A DNA stretch of 16,322 nt, from positions 1-16,322 of the forward strand of contig JAEKLK010000212.1 in the NCBI GenBank assembly GCA_019509895.1, given 5' to 3'. The notes under the pieces were generated by a model that saw only the letters and a list, made by a program, of their open reading frames with translations, had not been told where the DNA came from and searched no databases. Positions within the stretch are counted from its first letter, which is position 1. Each line of letters starts with the position of its first letter. This document shows, piece after piece, positions 1 through 6,287 of the stretch. The DNA comes from Betaproteobacteria bacterium. Lineage in GTDB: Bacteria; Pseudomonadota; Gammaproteobacteria; Burkholderiales; SG8-39. The position numbers were made by a program, and so were the translations under genes.

Positions 1-75
1 GCGTCCCTGGATGGTCCGGCCGGTGATGGAGACGAGGGTGTGAGGGTCGGGGATGAAGCGAAGTTTTCTGGCCAT
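1..75 (-). CDS. Y1/RAYT-like transposase, N-terminal fragment (runs off left edge)
   Basis: Reading leftward from an ATG at 75-73, 25 codons stay open to the window edge. The product begins MARKLRFIPDPH and continues with LVSITGRTIQGR. This is the kind of opening I associate with REP-associated tyrosine (Y1, IS200/IS605-like) transposases, where a short basic start precedes a beta strand ending in (C/G)RT.QGR. The catalytic HUH motif and tyrosine lie outside the window, so the family call rests on resemblance of the N-terminus only. Such proteins act as single-strand transposases on short palindromic repeats. The upstream DNA (76-297) has no other convincing gene. It does hold a GGTGCCAGGC-type element near 259 that could be linked to this family. 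Confidence 0.5.
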   Translation of the reverse strand, partial: MARKLRFIPDPHTLVSITGRTIQGR

Positions 76-330
76 ACCCTATAAAGACGGAAAAACTCGC
101 TCGCGTCTTACAACTATTTTCGCTCGTGGTCTATCCAGGCAACGGGCGGATGTGCAGGGATTTGTTCCGGGCTTTTCAATGCAGGAAGAGAAACTCATCT
201 TGGGCTGAGCCGGACTGAGTCGGCGTCGACCGGCTGGCGCCTGGGGCGCCTGGGAGCCGGTGCCAGGCTCTGGCTCTTGCCCAGCCTCTCCCCTGGTATG
301 CTTCTCCAGGGACAAATTCTCTTGGGACAG
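76..330. other. Non-coding stretch between transposase start and Rpn relic
   Basis: I see no gene with convincing codon use here on either strand. The long minus-strand frame crossing this stretch has low-complexity Arg/Ala/Pro composition and is a GC-driven shadow. The stretch must contain the promoter of the leftward transposase. Around 254-276 there is a short imperfect palindrome (GAGCC..GGTGCCA..GGCTC). An in-frame ATG at 298 leads into the Rpn relic, but the residues before 331 do not look like the family. Confidence 0.4.
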
Positions 331-600
331 CACGACCTCAGCTACCGCCTCTTCTTTTCCCATGCCCGCATGGTGTGCGACCTCCTGCGCGAGATGATCG
401 GCGAGGCCTGGGTCGAGCTCATCGACTTCGGCTCGGCGGAGAGGGTCAACGCCTCCTTCGTCTCCTCTACGAGCTCCTGATCGCCGAGGGGCGGCTGGCG
501 CCGTCGGGCCGGTTGCCGCAGGTGATCCCCGTTGTGCTCTACAATGGGCTGGGTCCATGGGGAACGCCCCTGGATCTGACCGAGCTGATCGAGCGCGAGG
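331..600 (+). pseudogene. Rpn-family (YhgA-like) recombination-promoting nuclease/putative transposase, broken
   Basis: Two pieces in different frames match the Rpn/YhgA-like PD-(D/E)XK nuclease family. Frame 1 (331-462) gives HDLSYRLFFSHARMVCDLLR, then GEAWVELIDF and ERVNASFVS, the family's N-terminal block. Frame 3 (465-600) gives LYELLIAEGRLAPSGRLPQV, then PVVLYNGLGPW and PLDLTELIE, the family's central block. In intact members I recall about 55-60 residues between these blocks. Here they abut at 462-467 with a frame change, so an internal deletion of roughly 170-200 bp is inferred. The nuclease core lies in the missing part and the C-terminal half is absent. The homology stops just before 612, where a duplicated cassette-like segment begins. 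The gene cannot make an active nuclease. Confidence 0.75.
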
Positions 601-623
601 TCTGCGGTCACGGCCATAAAACT

Positions 624-971
624 ATGAAGCGAGCCCTGATCACTGCTGTTCTGCTGAATACATGTCTCGCCTCGGCAGGGGCGCATGCTCGGGTCATCAC
701 TGTTCGACTACCGGCACTCGAGGTGTCCGGACACGCCAAAGTCGAAGTCGGCCTCTACGGTAGCGGGTTGTGTTTAAGCTCAGAGTCTGCCAAAGGAACT
801 ACAATCACCCTGGTGTCGAGAGGCTCGCCAGCGACTGTAGCTCCGGGAGTCACCGAACTGTCGCTAGAGCTTAGGCAGCTATACTCGGGCTCTCGTCTGG
901 TGCTCCGACACAACCGAGACTGGCCGCTTAACGGCATAGCGTTAGGCGACGCAATGGAGCAGACGCGATGA
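624..971 (+). CDS. Internally deleted copy of a small secreted protein (paralog of 6500-7207)
   Basis: A 115-aa frame starting MKRALITAVLLNTCLASAGA carries a Sec-type signal peptide with probable cleavage after AHA. DNA from 612 to about 853 is roughly 97% identical to 6488-6724. The copy then lacks the 392 bp equivalent to 6725-7116 and resumes at ELSLELRQLYSGSR. It also lost one A near 812, so residues between there and the deletion (SRGSPATVAPGVT) are out of the parental frame. The combined loss of 393 bp restores the frame for the C-terminus. A 6-bp insertion adds a Lys-Val pair. The last codons run through a collapsed attC, and the stop overlaps the next start (ATGA at 968-971). There is no clear Shine-Dalgarno site. 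It may be a relic or a shortened expressed protein; function is unknown. Confidence 0.5.
   Translation: MKRALITAVLLNTCLASAGAHARVITVRLPALEVSGHAKVEVGLYGSGLCLSSESAKGTTITLVSRGSPATVAPGVTELSLELRQLYSGSRLVLRHNRDWPLNGIALGDAMEQTR
926..947 (+). other. Collapsed integron attC: R'' GCTTAAC and R' GTTAGGC only 8 bp apart
   Basis: GCTTAAC at 926-932 fits the R'' core consensus RYYYAAC and GTTAGGC at 941-947 fits the R' core GTTRRRY. They have attC orientation and a small residual stem (TAACG/CGTTA). The usual 50-100 bp L''/L' hairpin is missing. The equivalent place in the intact paralog (7189-7263) still has the full hairpin, so this looks like a deleted attC. The right core marks the left boundary of the next cassette. 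Confidence 0.6.
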
Positions 972-1391
972 GCTTGATCGACTGGTCCGATCCCGAAGAG
1001 ATGCTCGGACTGCTGGTCGAATATGTTGCCGACGAGGCGGTCGCGTCGCATCACGACGCTGAAAGAGCTCAGTTTCTGAGTCAGTTGTCACGAGAACTCG
1101 GCGACGTTGCCGACTCTGACTCCAAGTCGGTCGACCAGACCGAGCTAAGGCTCCGTCAAATATACGCGTCTCAACCGAGGGAGTTCGCTAGCGACCCAGT
1201 CATGGCTCACGTTGACGCATGCATCGAAGAGCTTCATCGCATTGGAACGGTGAATCGTCGCCGAGGGCCTTCACGATGAGGAGGAGGCGGTCGCGTCGTC
1301 TAACTCTGCGCTGGAGCGGACTTCGGCCCGCCGCGCTGGTAGGCTATCTTGCATGAGCATCGAGCGGGCCGAAGCCGCTCAGCTCTGAACG
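942..1391 (+). mobile_element. Putative integron gene cassette (one gene plus attC)
   Basis: The boundaries are inferred from the G^TT recombination point of integron core sites: the TT of GTTAGGC at 942 and the G of GTTAGCG at 1391. Excision as a circle would recreate a perfect GTTAGGC R' site opposite the GTCTAAC R'' site at 1298. Length (about 450 bp), single promoterless gene and terminal attC match the known cassette format. No integrase gene is present in the window, so this is an orphan (CALIN-like) cassette. Confidence 0.65.
968..1279 (+). CDS. Hypothetical 103-aa protein, integron-cassette cargo
   Basis: A small acidic protein starting MSLIDWSDPEEMLGLLVEYV and ending near VNRRRGPSR. 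I do not recognise the family. It appears mostly helical, with Leu-rich N-terminal segments, a charged Asp/Ser-rich middle (residues about 45-58) and a C-terminal helix (DPVMAHVDACIEELHRIG). There is no signal peptide or membrane segment, so it should be cytoplasmic. GGAG at 956-959 sits 8 bases before the ATG, supporting this start. The ATG overlaps the preceding stop. It begins 21 bases after a GTTAGGC core and its stop is 18 bases before an attC, the compact arrangement of a single-gene integron cassette about 450 bp long (942-1391). Confidence 0.7.
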   Translation: MSLIDWSDPEEMLGLLVEYVADEAVASHHDAERAQFLSQLSRELGDVADSDSKSVDQTELRLRQIYASQPREFASDPVMAHVDACIEELHRIGTVNRRRGPSR

Positions 1392-1397
1392 TTAGCG
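1298..1397 (+). other. Integron attC recombination site
   Basis: R'' GTCTAAC (1298-1304) and R' GTTAGCG (1391-1397) flank an imperfect inverted repeat. The left arm at 1310-1330 pairs with the right arm at 1365-1383 over 19 bp. The left arm has exactly two unpaired bases, a G near 1313-1314 and an A at 1320. These are the extrahelical bases that give attC its strand selectivity. The terminal loop region (1331-1364) is of ordinary length. R' departs from GTTRRRY at one base, which is expected because that half belongs to the following DNA. Confidence 0.8.
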
Positions 1398-1612
1398 GGC
1401 GTCTCTACAGTAGGGCTGCCAGACAGATCACCACTTTCGAAACACCCTCTTAGGCATCATCTCGAGGGCATCGTCTACGGCTTCACTACACCCGAGGAGG
1501 CCCCGCGCGGCATGGAGTTCCTCTACAAAGCGTAATCTCTCGCCGCCCCGTGCGTAAGACAGGCAGGCCGCAACGCGGCATGAGACTCGTGTCTTCTGCA
1601 GGAGAGCCGACC
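1398..1612 (+). other. Gap with possible 3' gene relic (1461-1535)
   Basis: No complete gene is visible. A frame open from the attC core ends at TAA 1533-1535 with plausible coding sequence in its last 25 codons (EGIVYGFTTPEEAPRGMEFL then YKA). No start codon or RBS precedes it. It may be the tail of a gene whose front was replaced at the cassette junction. I cannot name a family. The rest of the gap should hold the promoter of the 1613 gene. Confidence 0.3.
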
Positions 1613-2965
1613 ATGAAAAGAGCCACGATCGCCGGCGGGGCGTTCGCCACCGTGCTCGTCCTCCTCGCCCTCGCCGCCGGCTACCGGGCCCTCAACCAGG
1701 ACGTCCAACCGGCCGCGGCGACTTCGCCGGCGATCACACCCTCGACCACGCCGGCGGCGGCGGAGACCCACCAGGGGTTCCTCTACGGCCGGATCACCAC
1801 CGTCGACCGCGCCACCTACGAGGGGCGGCTGCGCTGGGGGGGCGACCAGGAGGCGTTCTGGGGCGACTACTTCAACGGCTCCAAGGACGGGAACCCCTGG
1901 GCCGCCCACGTGCCGCCAGAGCGGCTGCCCAAGGAGCGCCGCCCGATCGAGATCTTCGGCATCAAGATCGCGGAAAGGGAGGGTCAGATCGACCTCGGCC
2001 GGCTTTTCATGGCGCGCTTCGGCGATATCGCGCGCATCGAGGCGCGCGGCCGCGAGGTGCGGGTGACCCTCAAGAGCGGGACCGTGTTCAACCTCGACCG
2101 CCTCGATGCCAGTGACTTCGACGACGGCGTGCGGGTGTGGGACGGCAGGCGGGGCGTCGTGGACCTCGACAGTCTGTGGATCCGCACCATCGAGCTCCTC
2201 CCCGCCGCCCGGCTCGGCGCCGCCCCCGACCGGCTGCACGGTACGGTGCGCACGCGGCAGGGCGACTTCACCGGCTTCGTCCAGTGGGACCGGGAGGAGT
2301 GCGTCGGCTCCGACGAGCTCGACGGCCACACCGCCGCCGGTAAGCTCAGCCTGCGTTTCGACACCCTCCGCTCCATCGCGCGCCGCTCGCGCGACAGCGC
2401 CCTGGTGACGCTGCTCGACGGCCGCGAGATCGTGCTCTCCGGCAACCGCGAAGTCGGCCAGGGCAACCGCGGGATCTACGTCGACGACCGGCGCTACGGC
2501 CGGGTGCTGATCTCCTGGGACGCCTTCGAGCGCGTCGACTTCAGCTCCGGCGGCAGCGGCCCCGCCTACGGCGACTTCCCGCCGGGGCGCCCGCTCACGG
2601 GCAGCGTCACCACCCGCGCCGGCCGCCGCCTCGCCGGCCGGCTGGTCTACGACCTCGACGAGAGCGAGACCACCGAGACGCTCGACGCCCCATCCCAGGG
2701 CGTGGACTACACCATCCCCTTTGGCCTGATCGCCTCGATCGTGCCCCCCGGCCGCGAAGAACGCGGCGCCCAGCGTGCCAGGGTGACCCTCCATAGCGGT
2801 GAGGAGCTGCAGCTCGAGCGCACTGGCGATCTTGGCGAGGGGAATGCCGGCATGCTGATCTTCGTCGACGGCGGTCAGCGCCCCGAGTACGTGCCCTGGA
2901 CCGACGTCGAGCAGGTCGACCTCGACCACCCGCCGGCGATGTACCCGCCGCTCGGCGGGCGCTAG
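1613..2965 (+). CDS. Membrane-anchored protein with three divergent beta-rich repeat units
   Basis: A 450-aa protein of unassigned family. ATG 1613 is chosen over the upstream in-frame GTG at 1550 because AGGAG (1600-1604) lies 8 bases ahead and an N-terminal hydrophobic segment (residues about 5-25) starts there. A Pro/Thr/Ala-rich linker (about 30-52) leads to an extracytoplasmic region with three related units. Each opens with a strand of the type G.(I/V).T......GR(L/V).W: GRITTVDRATYEGRLRW near 58, GTVRTRQGDFTGFVQW near 209 and GSVTTRAGRRLAGRLVY near 332. Each closes with VTL.(S/D)G....L followed by W..(V/I/F)E.VD or its equivalent. Such strand patterns suggest small barrel (LSm/SH3-like) folds, but that is inference. 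It has its own promoter region. Its stop is one base from the convergent small frame at 2967. Confidence 0.75.
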   Translation: MKRATIAGGAFATVLVLLALAAGYRALNQDVQPAAATSPAITPSTTPAAAETHQGFLYGRITTVDRATYEGRLRWGGDQEAFWGDYFNGSKDGNPWAAHVPPERLPKERRPIEIFGIKIAEREGQIDLGRLFMARFGDIARIEARGREVRVTLKSGTVFNLDRLDASDFDDGVRVWDGRRGVVDLDSLWIRTIELLPAARLGAAPDRLHGTVRTRQGDFTGFVQWDREECVGSDELDGHTAAGKLSLRFDTLRSIARRSRDSALVTLLDGREIVLSGNREVGQGNRGIYVDDRRYGRVLISWDAFERVDFSSGGSGPAYGDFPPGRPLTGSVTTRAGRRLAGRLVYDLDESETTETLDAPSQGVDYTIPFGLIASIVPPGREERGAQRARVTLHSGEELQLERTGDLGEGNAGMLIFVDGGQRPEYVPWTDVEQVDLDHPPAMYPPLGGR

Positions 2966-2966
2966 A

Positions 2967-3098
2967 TCACGGGCGCTCGGCGAACAGCTCGGAGGACGGG
3001 ATCTCGAGCCCACCGAGCGGCCATCGGTGACAGGAGTTGAAGTCATCGGTACCGCGCCAGACGATCTCGCCTTCAATGTCTTCATCACGCGCGCTCAC
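2967..3098 (-). CDS. Small or truncated hypothetical protein, 43 aa
   Basis: Read on the minus strand from GTG at 3098, the 43 residues contain DEDIEGEIVWRGTDDFNSCH and WPLGGLEIPSSELFAERP. This looks protein-like rather than GC noise. No good Shine-Dalgarno precedes the GTG, and an upstream in-frame TTG is an alternative start. It is probably the C-terminal remainder of a larger gene. Its 5' side ends 12 bases from a GTTAGGC core-like site (3111-3117), so truncation by cassette-type recombination is possible. The frame is convergent with, and one base from, the 450-aa gene. I do not recognise the family. Confidence 0.35.
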   Translation of the reverse strand: MSARDEDIEGEIVWRGTDDFNSCHRWPLGGLEIPSSELFAERP

Positions 3099-3273
3099 CT
3101 TCTGAGGCGTTAGGCAGGCGGACAAAGTCGATCCAGATAAGGCGAAAAACTGCCGCGATGGCCAAGCCCCTCTATCAATGGGGAGAGCGAGGGCCCGCTG
3201 AAACCTACCGGGGTAGTCCTGCGTATCTCTCTACATTGTAGAAGCGCCGCCGACCGCGAGGACCTTACCGACC
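3099..3273 (+). promoter_or_regulatory. Upstream region of ADOP operon with two palindromes
   Basis: Two short perfect inverted repeats lie just before the permease gene: CTACCGGGGTAG at 3205-3216 and CTACATTGTAG at 3231-3241. Their half-sites are related (CTACC and CTACA) and their centres are 25-26 bp apart, close to two and a half helical turns. Dimeric PadR-family regulators bind small palindromes, and the operon encodes one, so these are candidate operators. No strong -35/-10 pair is evident. A GTTAGGC sequence at 3111-3117 resembles an integron core. Confidence 0.4.
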
Positions 3274-5913
3274 ATGCCGCCGACCGCTCCACCGCCGCCT
3301 CTCCGCCTGGCCTCCTCGGTGCTACGTACGCTGCTTCCCGTCGCCGAACGGGAGGAGGTGCTGGGGGATCTGCGGGAGGAGTACGAGAGCCGGCGGGCGG
3401 CGAGCGGGCGAGCGCTGGCCGCCGCCTGGCTCTGGCGGCAGGTGCTGGGCTCCGCGCCGGCGCTCCTGCGGCGGAGCTGGTGGCGCGGGCGGACCGGCTT
3501 CGAGCCGGCGGCGAATCGATGGCTTCCTGGAGGATTCGGAATGGAAAGCTGGATCATGGATCTGCGGTACGCGGTACGGCGCCTGCGCTCGCGTCCGACC
3601 TATACGCTGCTGGCGGTGCTGACCCTGGCACTCGGAGTGGGCGGGTCGGCCGCCATCTTCAGCATTCTGCGCGGCCTGCTGCTCGATCCCCTCCCTTTTG
3701 CGAAGGAGGCGGAGATCGTCGTCTTCTGGAACACCTTTGACTGGTCGGAAGCGGAGATGCTGTACCTCCGTCCGAATTTTCCGGGATTCCGCCGCGTCGC
3801 GGCGTACACGAGCCGGGACGTAACTCTCGAATCCAACGGCGGGCCCACGCGGCTGGTCCCGGGGATCTCCGCGTCCTACGAGCTGTTCGGCGTCCTGGGA
3901 GCACGCCCGGCGCTCGGCCGCGGTTTCCAGGCGGGGGACGACCGGCAGGGCGCCGAGCCGGTGGCGGTACTGAGCTACGGCCTCTGGCAGGAGATGGGCG
4001 GCGACGCCTCCATCCTTGGCCGGCGCGTCCGCCTCGACGGCATCCCGCGCACGGTGGTCGGCGTAATGCCGCGAGGCTTCTGGTTCCCCAATCCCACCGT
4101 GCGGATCTGGCTCCCCCAGCAGCTCGATCCCACGAATCGGTCCGGCAACTACGCCCTTATCGGCCGCCTTGCGCCGGGGCAGTCCTTGCAGGGGATGAAG
4201 CCCAAGCTGGCGCAGATCACCAAAGCGCTTGCCGAGCGGTTCACTTATCCCCAGCAATGGGACAAGACGAAGAACGCGGCGCTCACCCCCATCCGCGACT
4301 ATCTTGTCGGCTCGCTGCGGCCGGCGCTGCTGGCGACGCTCGCGGCGATGGCCATCATCCTCCTCATCGCCTGCGCCAACGTGGCCGCGCTGATGCTCAC
4401 CCAGGTGAACCGCCGCGCCGGCGATCTGGCCGTGTGCTCGGCCCTGGGCGCCGACCGGCGGCGGATCACCCAGCAGCTCGTGGCCGAGGCGCTGGTGCTC
4501 GGGGTGGTGTCCGGTGGAGTGGGCGCTCTCCTCGCCGCCACGGGTTTCCGGTTGCTGGCTGGCACGCTGCCGCTCGGAGTGTGGGCGGAGCGCGCCATCC
4601 TCGATTGGACGCTGTTCGGCGCCGCCATCGCGCTGGCCATCCTCGCTGCCCTGGGAATCGCCCTCATCCCGGCGCTGTCGCTCTGGCGGGGCGACCTGCG
4701 GGAGTCCCTGACGCGAGTGCGGACGGCGACGGTGGGAGGACGCGGCAGCCGCGTCGAGGCCGGGCTGGTGGTGGCGGAGGTGGCACTGGCGGTGCTCCTC
4801 GCCGCCGGCGCGGCGCTGCTCATCCGCAGCGTCGTCAATCTCTATGCCATCGACCCGGGGGTGGACATCCGTGGCGTGGCGGTGCTCGACCTCGTGACCG
4901 GCGCGGGGACGAAGACCGCCGAGCGACAGCAGACGATGCGCACCCTGCTGGATGAGCTCGGGCGCCTCCCCGGCGTGCGTTCGGCGGCGCTCACCACCAA
5001 GCTGCCGCTGCGCGGCAACGGCGACAACTGGGGTATCACCATCGAGGGGCGGCCAGACCTTCCCGACACCACCACGTTCGTCCGCTTCGTCTCCCGCGAT
5101 TACTTCCGGGCTCTCGGCATCGCGGTGCGCGCGGGGCGCATCTTCACCACCGGTGACCGCCCGGACAGCGAGCCGGCGGTGGTGATCAACCAGGCGCTGG
5201 CGAAGAAGTACTTCCAGGGCGCGGACCCCATGGGCCGTCGGCTGAAGACCGTGTCCAACCGCTGGGAGCGCGTCGTGGGCGTGGTGGAGGACGTGGCCGA
5301 GGCCAACCTCACCGACGAGCCGGAGCCGACGCGATACCTGTTCGCCGACCAGTTCCACTACTCGCCGGAGAGGCAGACGGTGGTGCTGCGCACGGAGCGG
5401 CCGCAGGATGCGGCGGGGGTGCTGGAGGCGGCGCGCAGGACCGTGCAGCGGGTCGCCCCCGGCGTGGCCGTGCAGGAGGCGACGACCATGAAGAGTATCT
5501 TCGCCCAGGCGGTGGGACCCGCCCGGCAGATCATGACCCTGTTGACCTTGATGACCGGGCTGGCCCTGGCGCTCGGAGCCATCGGCGTCTACGGGGTGAT
5601 CGCCCATCATGTGAGCCGCCGCAAGCGCGACTACAGCATCCGCGTGGCCTTGGGACTGTCGCCGGCGCGCGTGCTCCGGCAGGTCGTGGGACACGGCGCG
5701 GCGCTCGTTGGCGGCGGGGTCGTGGTGGGAGCTCTCGCCTCGACGATCCTCGGGAGATGGTTGGCCTCCCTGCTCTACGGCGTCCATGCAGCGGACCCGG
5801 TGGCGCTCCTGGCGGCGTCCCTGGCGCTCCTGGCCGTCGGCGTGCTCGCCGCCTTCGTGCCCGCCTATCGAGCGAGCCGGGTGGATCCGGCGATGGTCCT
5901 GCGGGAGCAGTGA
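3274..5913 (+). CDS. ADOP-family (acidobacterial duplicated orphan permease) FtsX/MacB-like ABC permease
   Basis: An 879-aa inner-membrane protein. Residues about 10-70 form the ADOP permease-prefix domain (LRTLLPVAEREEVLGDLREE, then a Trp-rich stretch). DLRYAVRRLRSRPTYTLLAV near 96-115 starts the first MacB-type unit: a transmembrane helix at about 110-133, a periplasmic MacB-PCD domain to about 325, and an FtsX helix bundle at about 350-480 (LLIACANVAALMLTQ, ALGA). A second half repeats this with a periplasmic domain at about 515-740 and a C-terminal FtsX bundle at about 755-870 (LALGAIGVYGVIAHHVSRR, VPAYRASRVDPAMVLR). These proteins resemble the permease of MacAB-type mechanotransmission transporters, but no ATPase gene is adjacent, hence orphan. 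The substrate is unknown. GAGGA at 3258-3262 supports the ATG. A PadR regulator follows 41 bp downstream. Confidence 0.93.
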   Translation: MPPTAPPPPLRLASSVLRTLLPVAEREEVLGDLREEYESRRAASGRALAAAWLWRQVLGSAPALLRRSWWRGRTGFEPAANRWLPGGFGMESWIMDLRYAVRRLRSRPTYTLLAVLTLALGVGGSAAIFSILRGLLLDPLPFAKEAEIVVFWNTFDWSEAEMLYLRPNFPGFRRVAAYTSRDVTLESNGGPTRLVPGISASYELFGVLGARPALGRGFQAGDDRQGAEPVAVLSYGLWQEMGGDASILGRRVRLDGIPRTVVGVMPRGFWFPNPTVRIWLPQQLDPTNRSGNYALIGRLAPGQSLQGMKPKLAQITKALAERFTYPQQWDKTKNAALTPIRDYLVGSLRPALLATLAAMAIILLIACANVAALMLTQVNRRAGDLAVCSALGADRRRITQQLVAEALVLGVVSGGVGALLAATGFRLLAGTLPLGVWAERAILDWTLFGAAIALAILAALGIALIPALSLWRGDLRESLTRVRTATVGGRGSRVEAGLVVAEVALAVLLAAGAALLIRSVVNLYAIDPGVDIRGVAVLDLVTGAGTKTAERQQTMRTLLDELGRLPGVRSAALTTKLPLRGNGDNWGITIEGRPDLPDTTTFVRFVSRDYFRALGIAVRAGRIFTTGDRPDSEPAVVINQALAKKYFQGADPMGRRLKTVSNRWERVVGVVEDVAEANLTDEPEPTRYLFADQFHYSPERQTVVLRTERPQDAAGVLEAARRTVQRVAPGVAVQEATTMKSIFAQAVGPARQIMTLLTLMTGLALALGAIGVYGVIAHHVSRRKRDYSIRVALGLSPARVLRQVVGHGAALVGGGVVVGALASTILGRWLASLLYGVHAADPVALLAASLALLAVGVLAAFVPAYRASRVDPAMVLREQ

Positions 5914-5954
5914 GAGACTAAGGATAACGCAGTGGCCCGGGTAGGAGAGTGACG

Positions 5955-6287
5955 ATGACCGACAATGCCCCGCTCGGCACCTTCGAAGAGCAGGTGATGC
6001 TCGCGGTGTTACGCACTGAGGAGGAGGCGTACGGAATGAACGTTCGCCGCGAGTTGGAGAGGGTCACCGGCCGCGATGTGGCCATCGGCGCCGTCTACGC
6101 GACGCTCGACCGCCTGGAGGCGAAAGGGCTGGTGACCTCTACGCGGTCGGGAGCCGGAGCCGCATCGCGGCGTCTCTTCGCCGTGACAGCGCTCGGTGCG
6201 CGAGGGCTCGCGGAATCGCGGACCATGCGTGAGCGGCTGTGGGAGGGGGTGGATTTGCGGCCCCTGCTATCCCTCCCTGGGGCGTGA
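5955..6287 (+). CDS. PadR family transcriptional regulator
   Basis: A 110-aa winged-helix DNA-binding protein. It opens with GTFEEQVMLAVLRTEEEAYG, then has a recognition-helix and wing block, VAIGAVYATLDRLEAKGLVT, followed by RRLFAVTALGARGL. This is the standard PadR N-terminal domain. The C-terminal dimerisation helix is short, as in the small PadR subfamily paired with ADOP permeases. ATG 5955 is preferred over GTG 5949 because AGGAG (5943-5947) is 7 bases from the ATG but only 1 base from the GTG. It lies 41 bp after the permease on the same strand, so the two are likely co-transcribed. By analogy it represses its own operon, perhaps at the palindromes at 3205-3241. In many ADOP loci the regulator comes first; here it comes second. 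Confidence 0.92.
   Translation: MTDNAPLGTFEEQVMLAVLRTEEEAYGMNVRRELERVTGRDVAIGAVYATLDRLEAKGLVTSTRSGAGAASRRLFAVTALGARGLAESRTMRERLWEGVDLRPLLSLPGA

Noticed and set aside
79..558. 159-codon minus-strand frame across the Rpn relic
   Set aside because: Its Pro/Ala/Arg composition lacks family motifs, whereas the plus strand carries clear Rpn blocks in two frames.
375..971. A single 198-aa fusion gene
   Set aside because: Its first 30 or so residues are out-of-frame Rpn sequence, the next part is an Rpn fragment and the rest is a signal-peptide protein. It is a chance read-through across a junction, so I treat ATG 624 as the start.
1523..3088. 521-codon open frame on the minus strand
   Set aside because: It is antisense to the 1613-2965 gene, with Ala/Gly/Val/Glu-rich low-complexity composition and no recognisable motifs. 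The plus-strand frame has an RBS, an N-terminal hydrophobic segment and repeat units.
3322..5787. 821-codon open frame on the minus strand
   Set aside because: It is the antisense of the ADOP permease: His/Arg/Gln-rich, with no domains. High third-position GC produces such shadows.
3274..6287. Complete MacAB-like efflux system
   Set aside because: No ATP-binding subunit or membrane-fusion protein gene is present; the duplicated permease with prefix domain and PadR partner fits an orphan ADOP locus.
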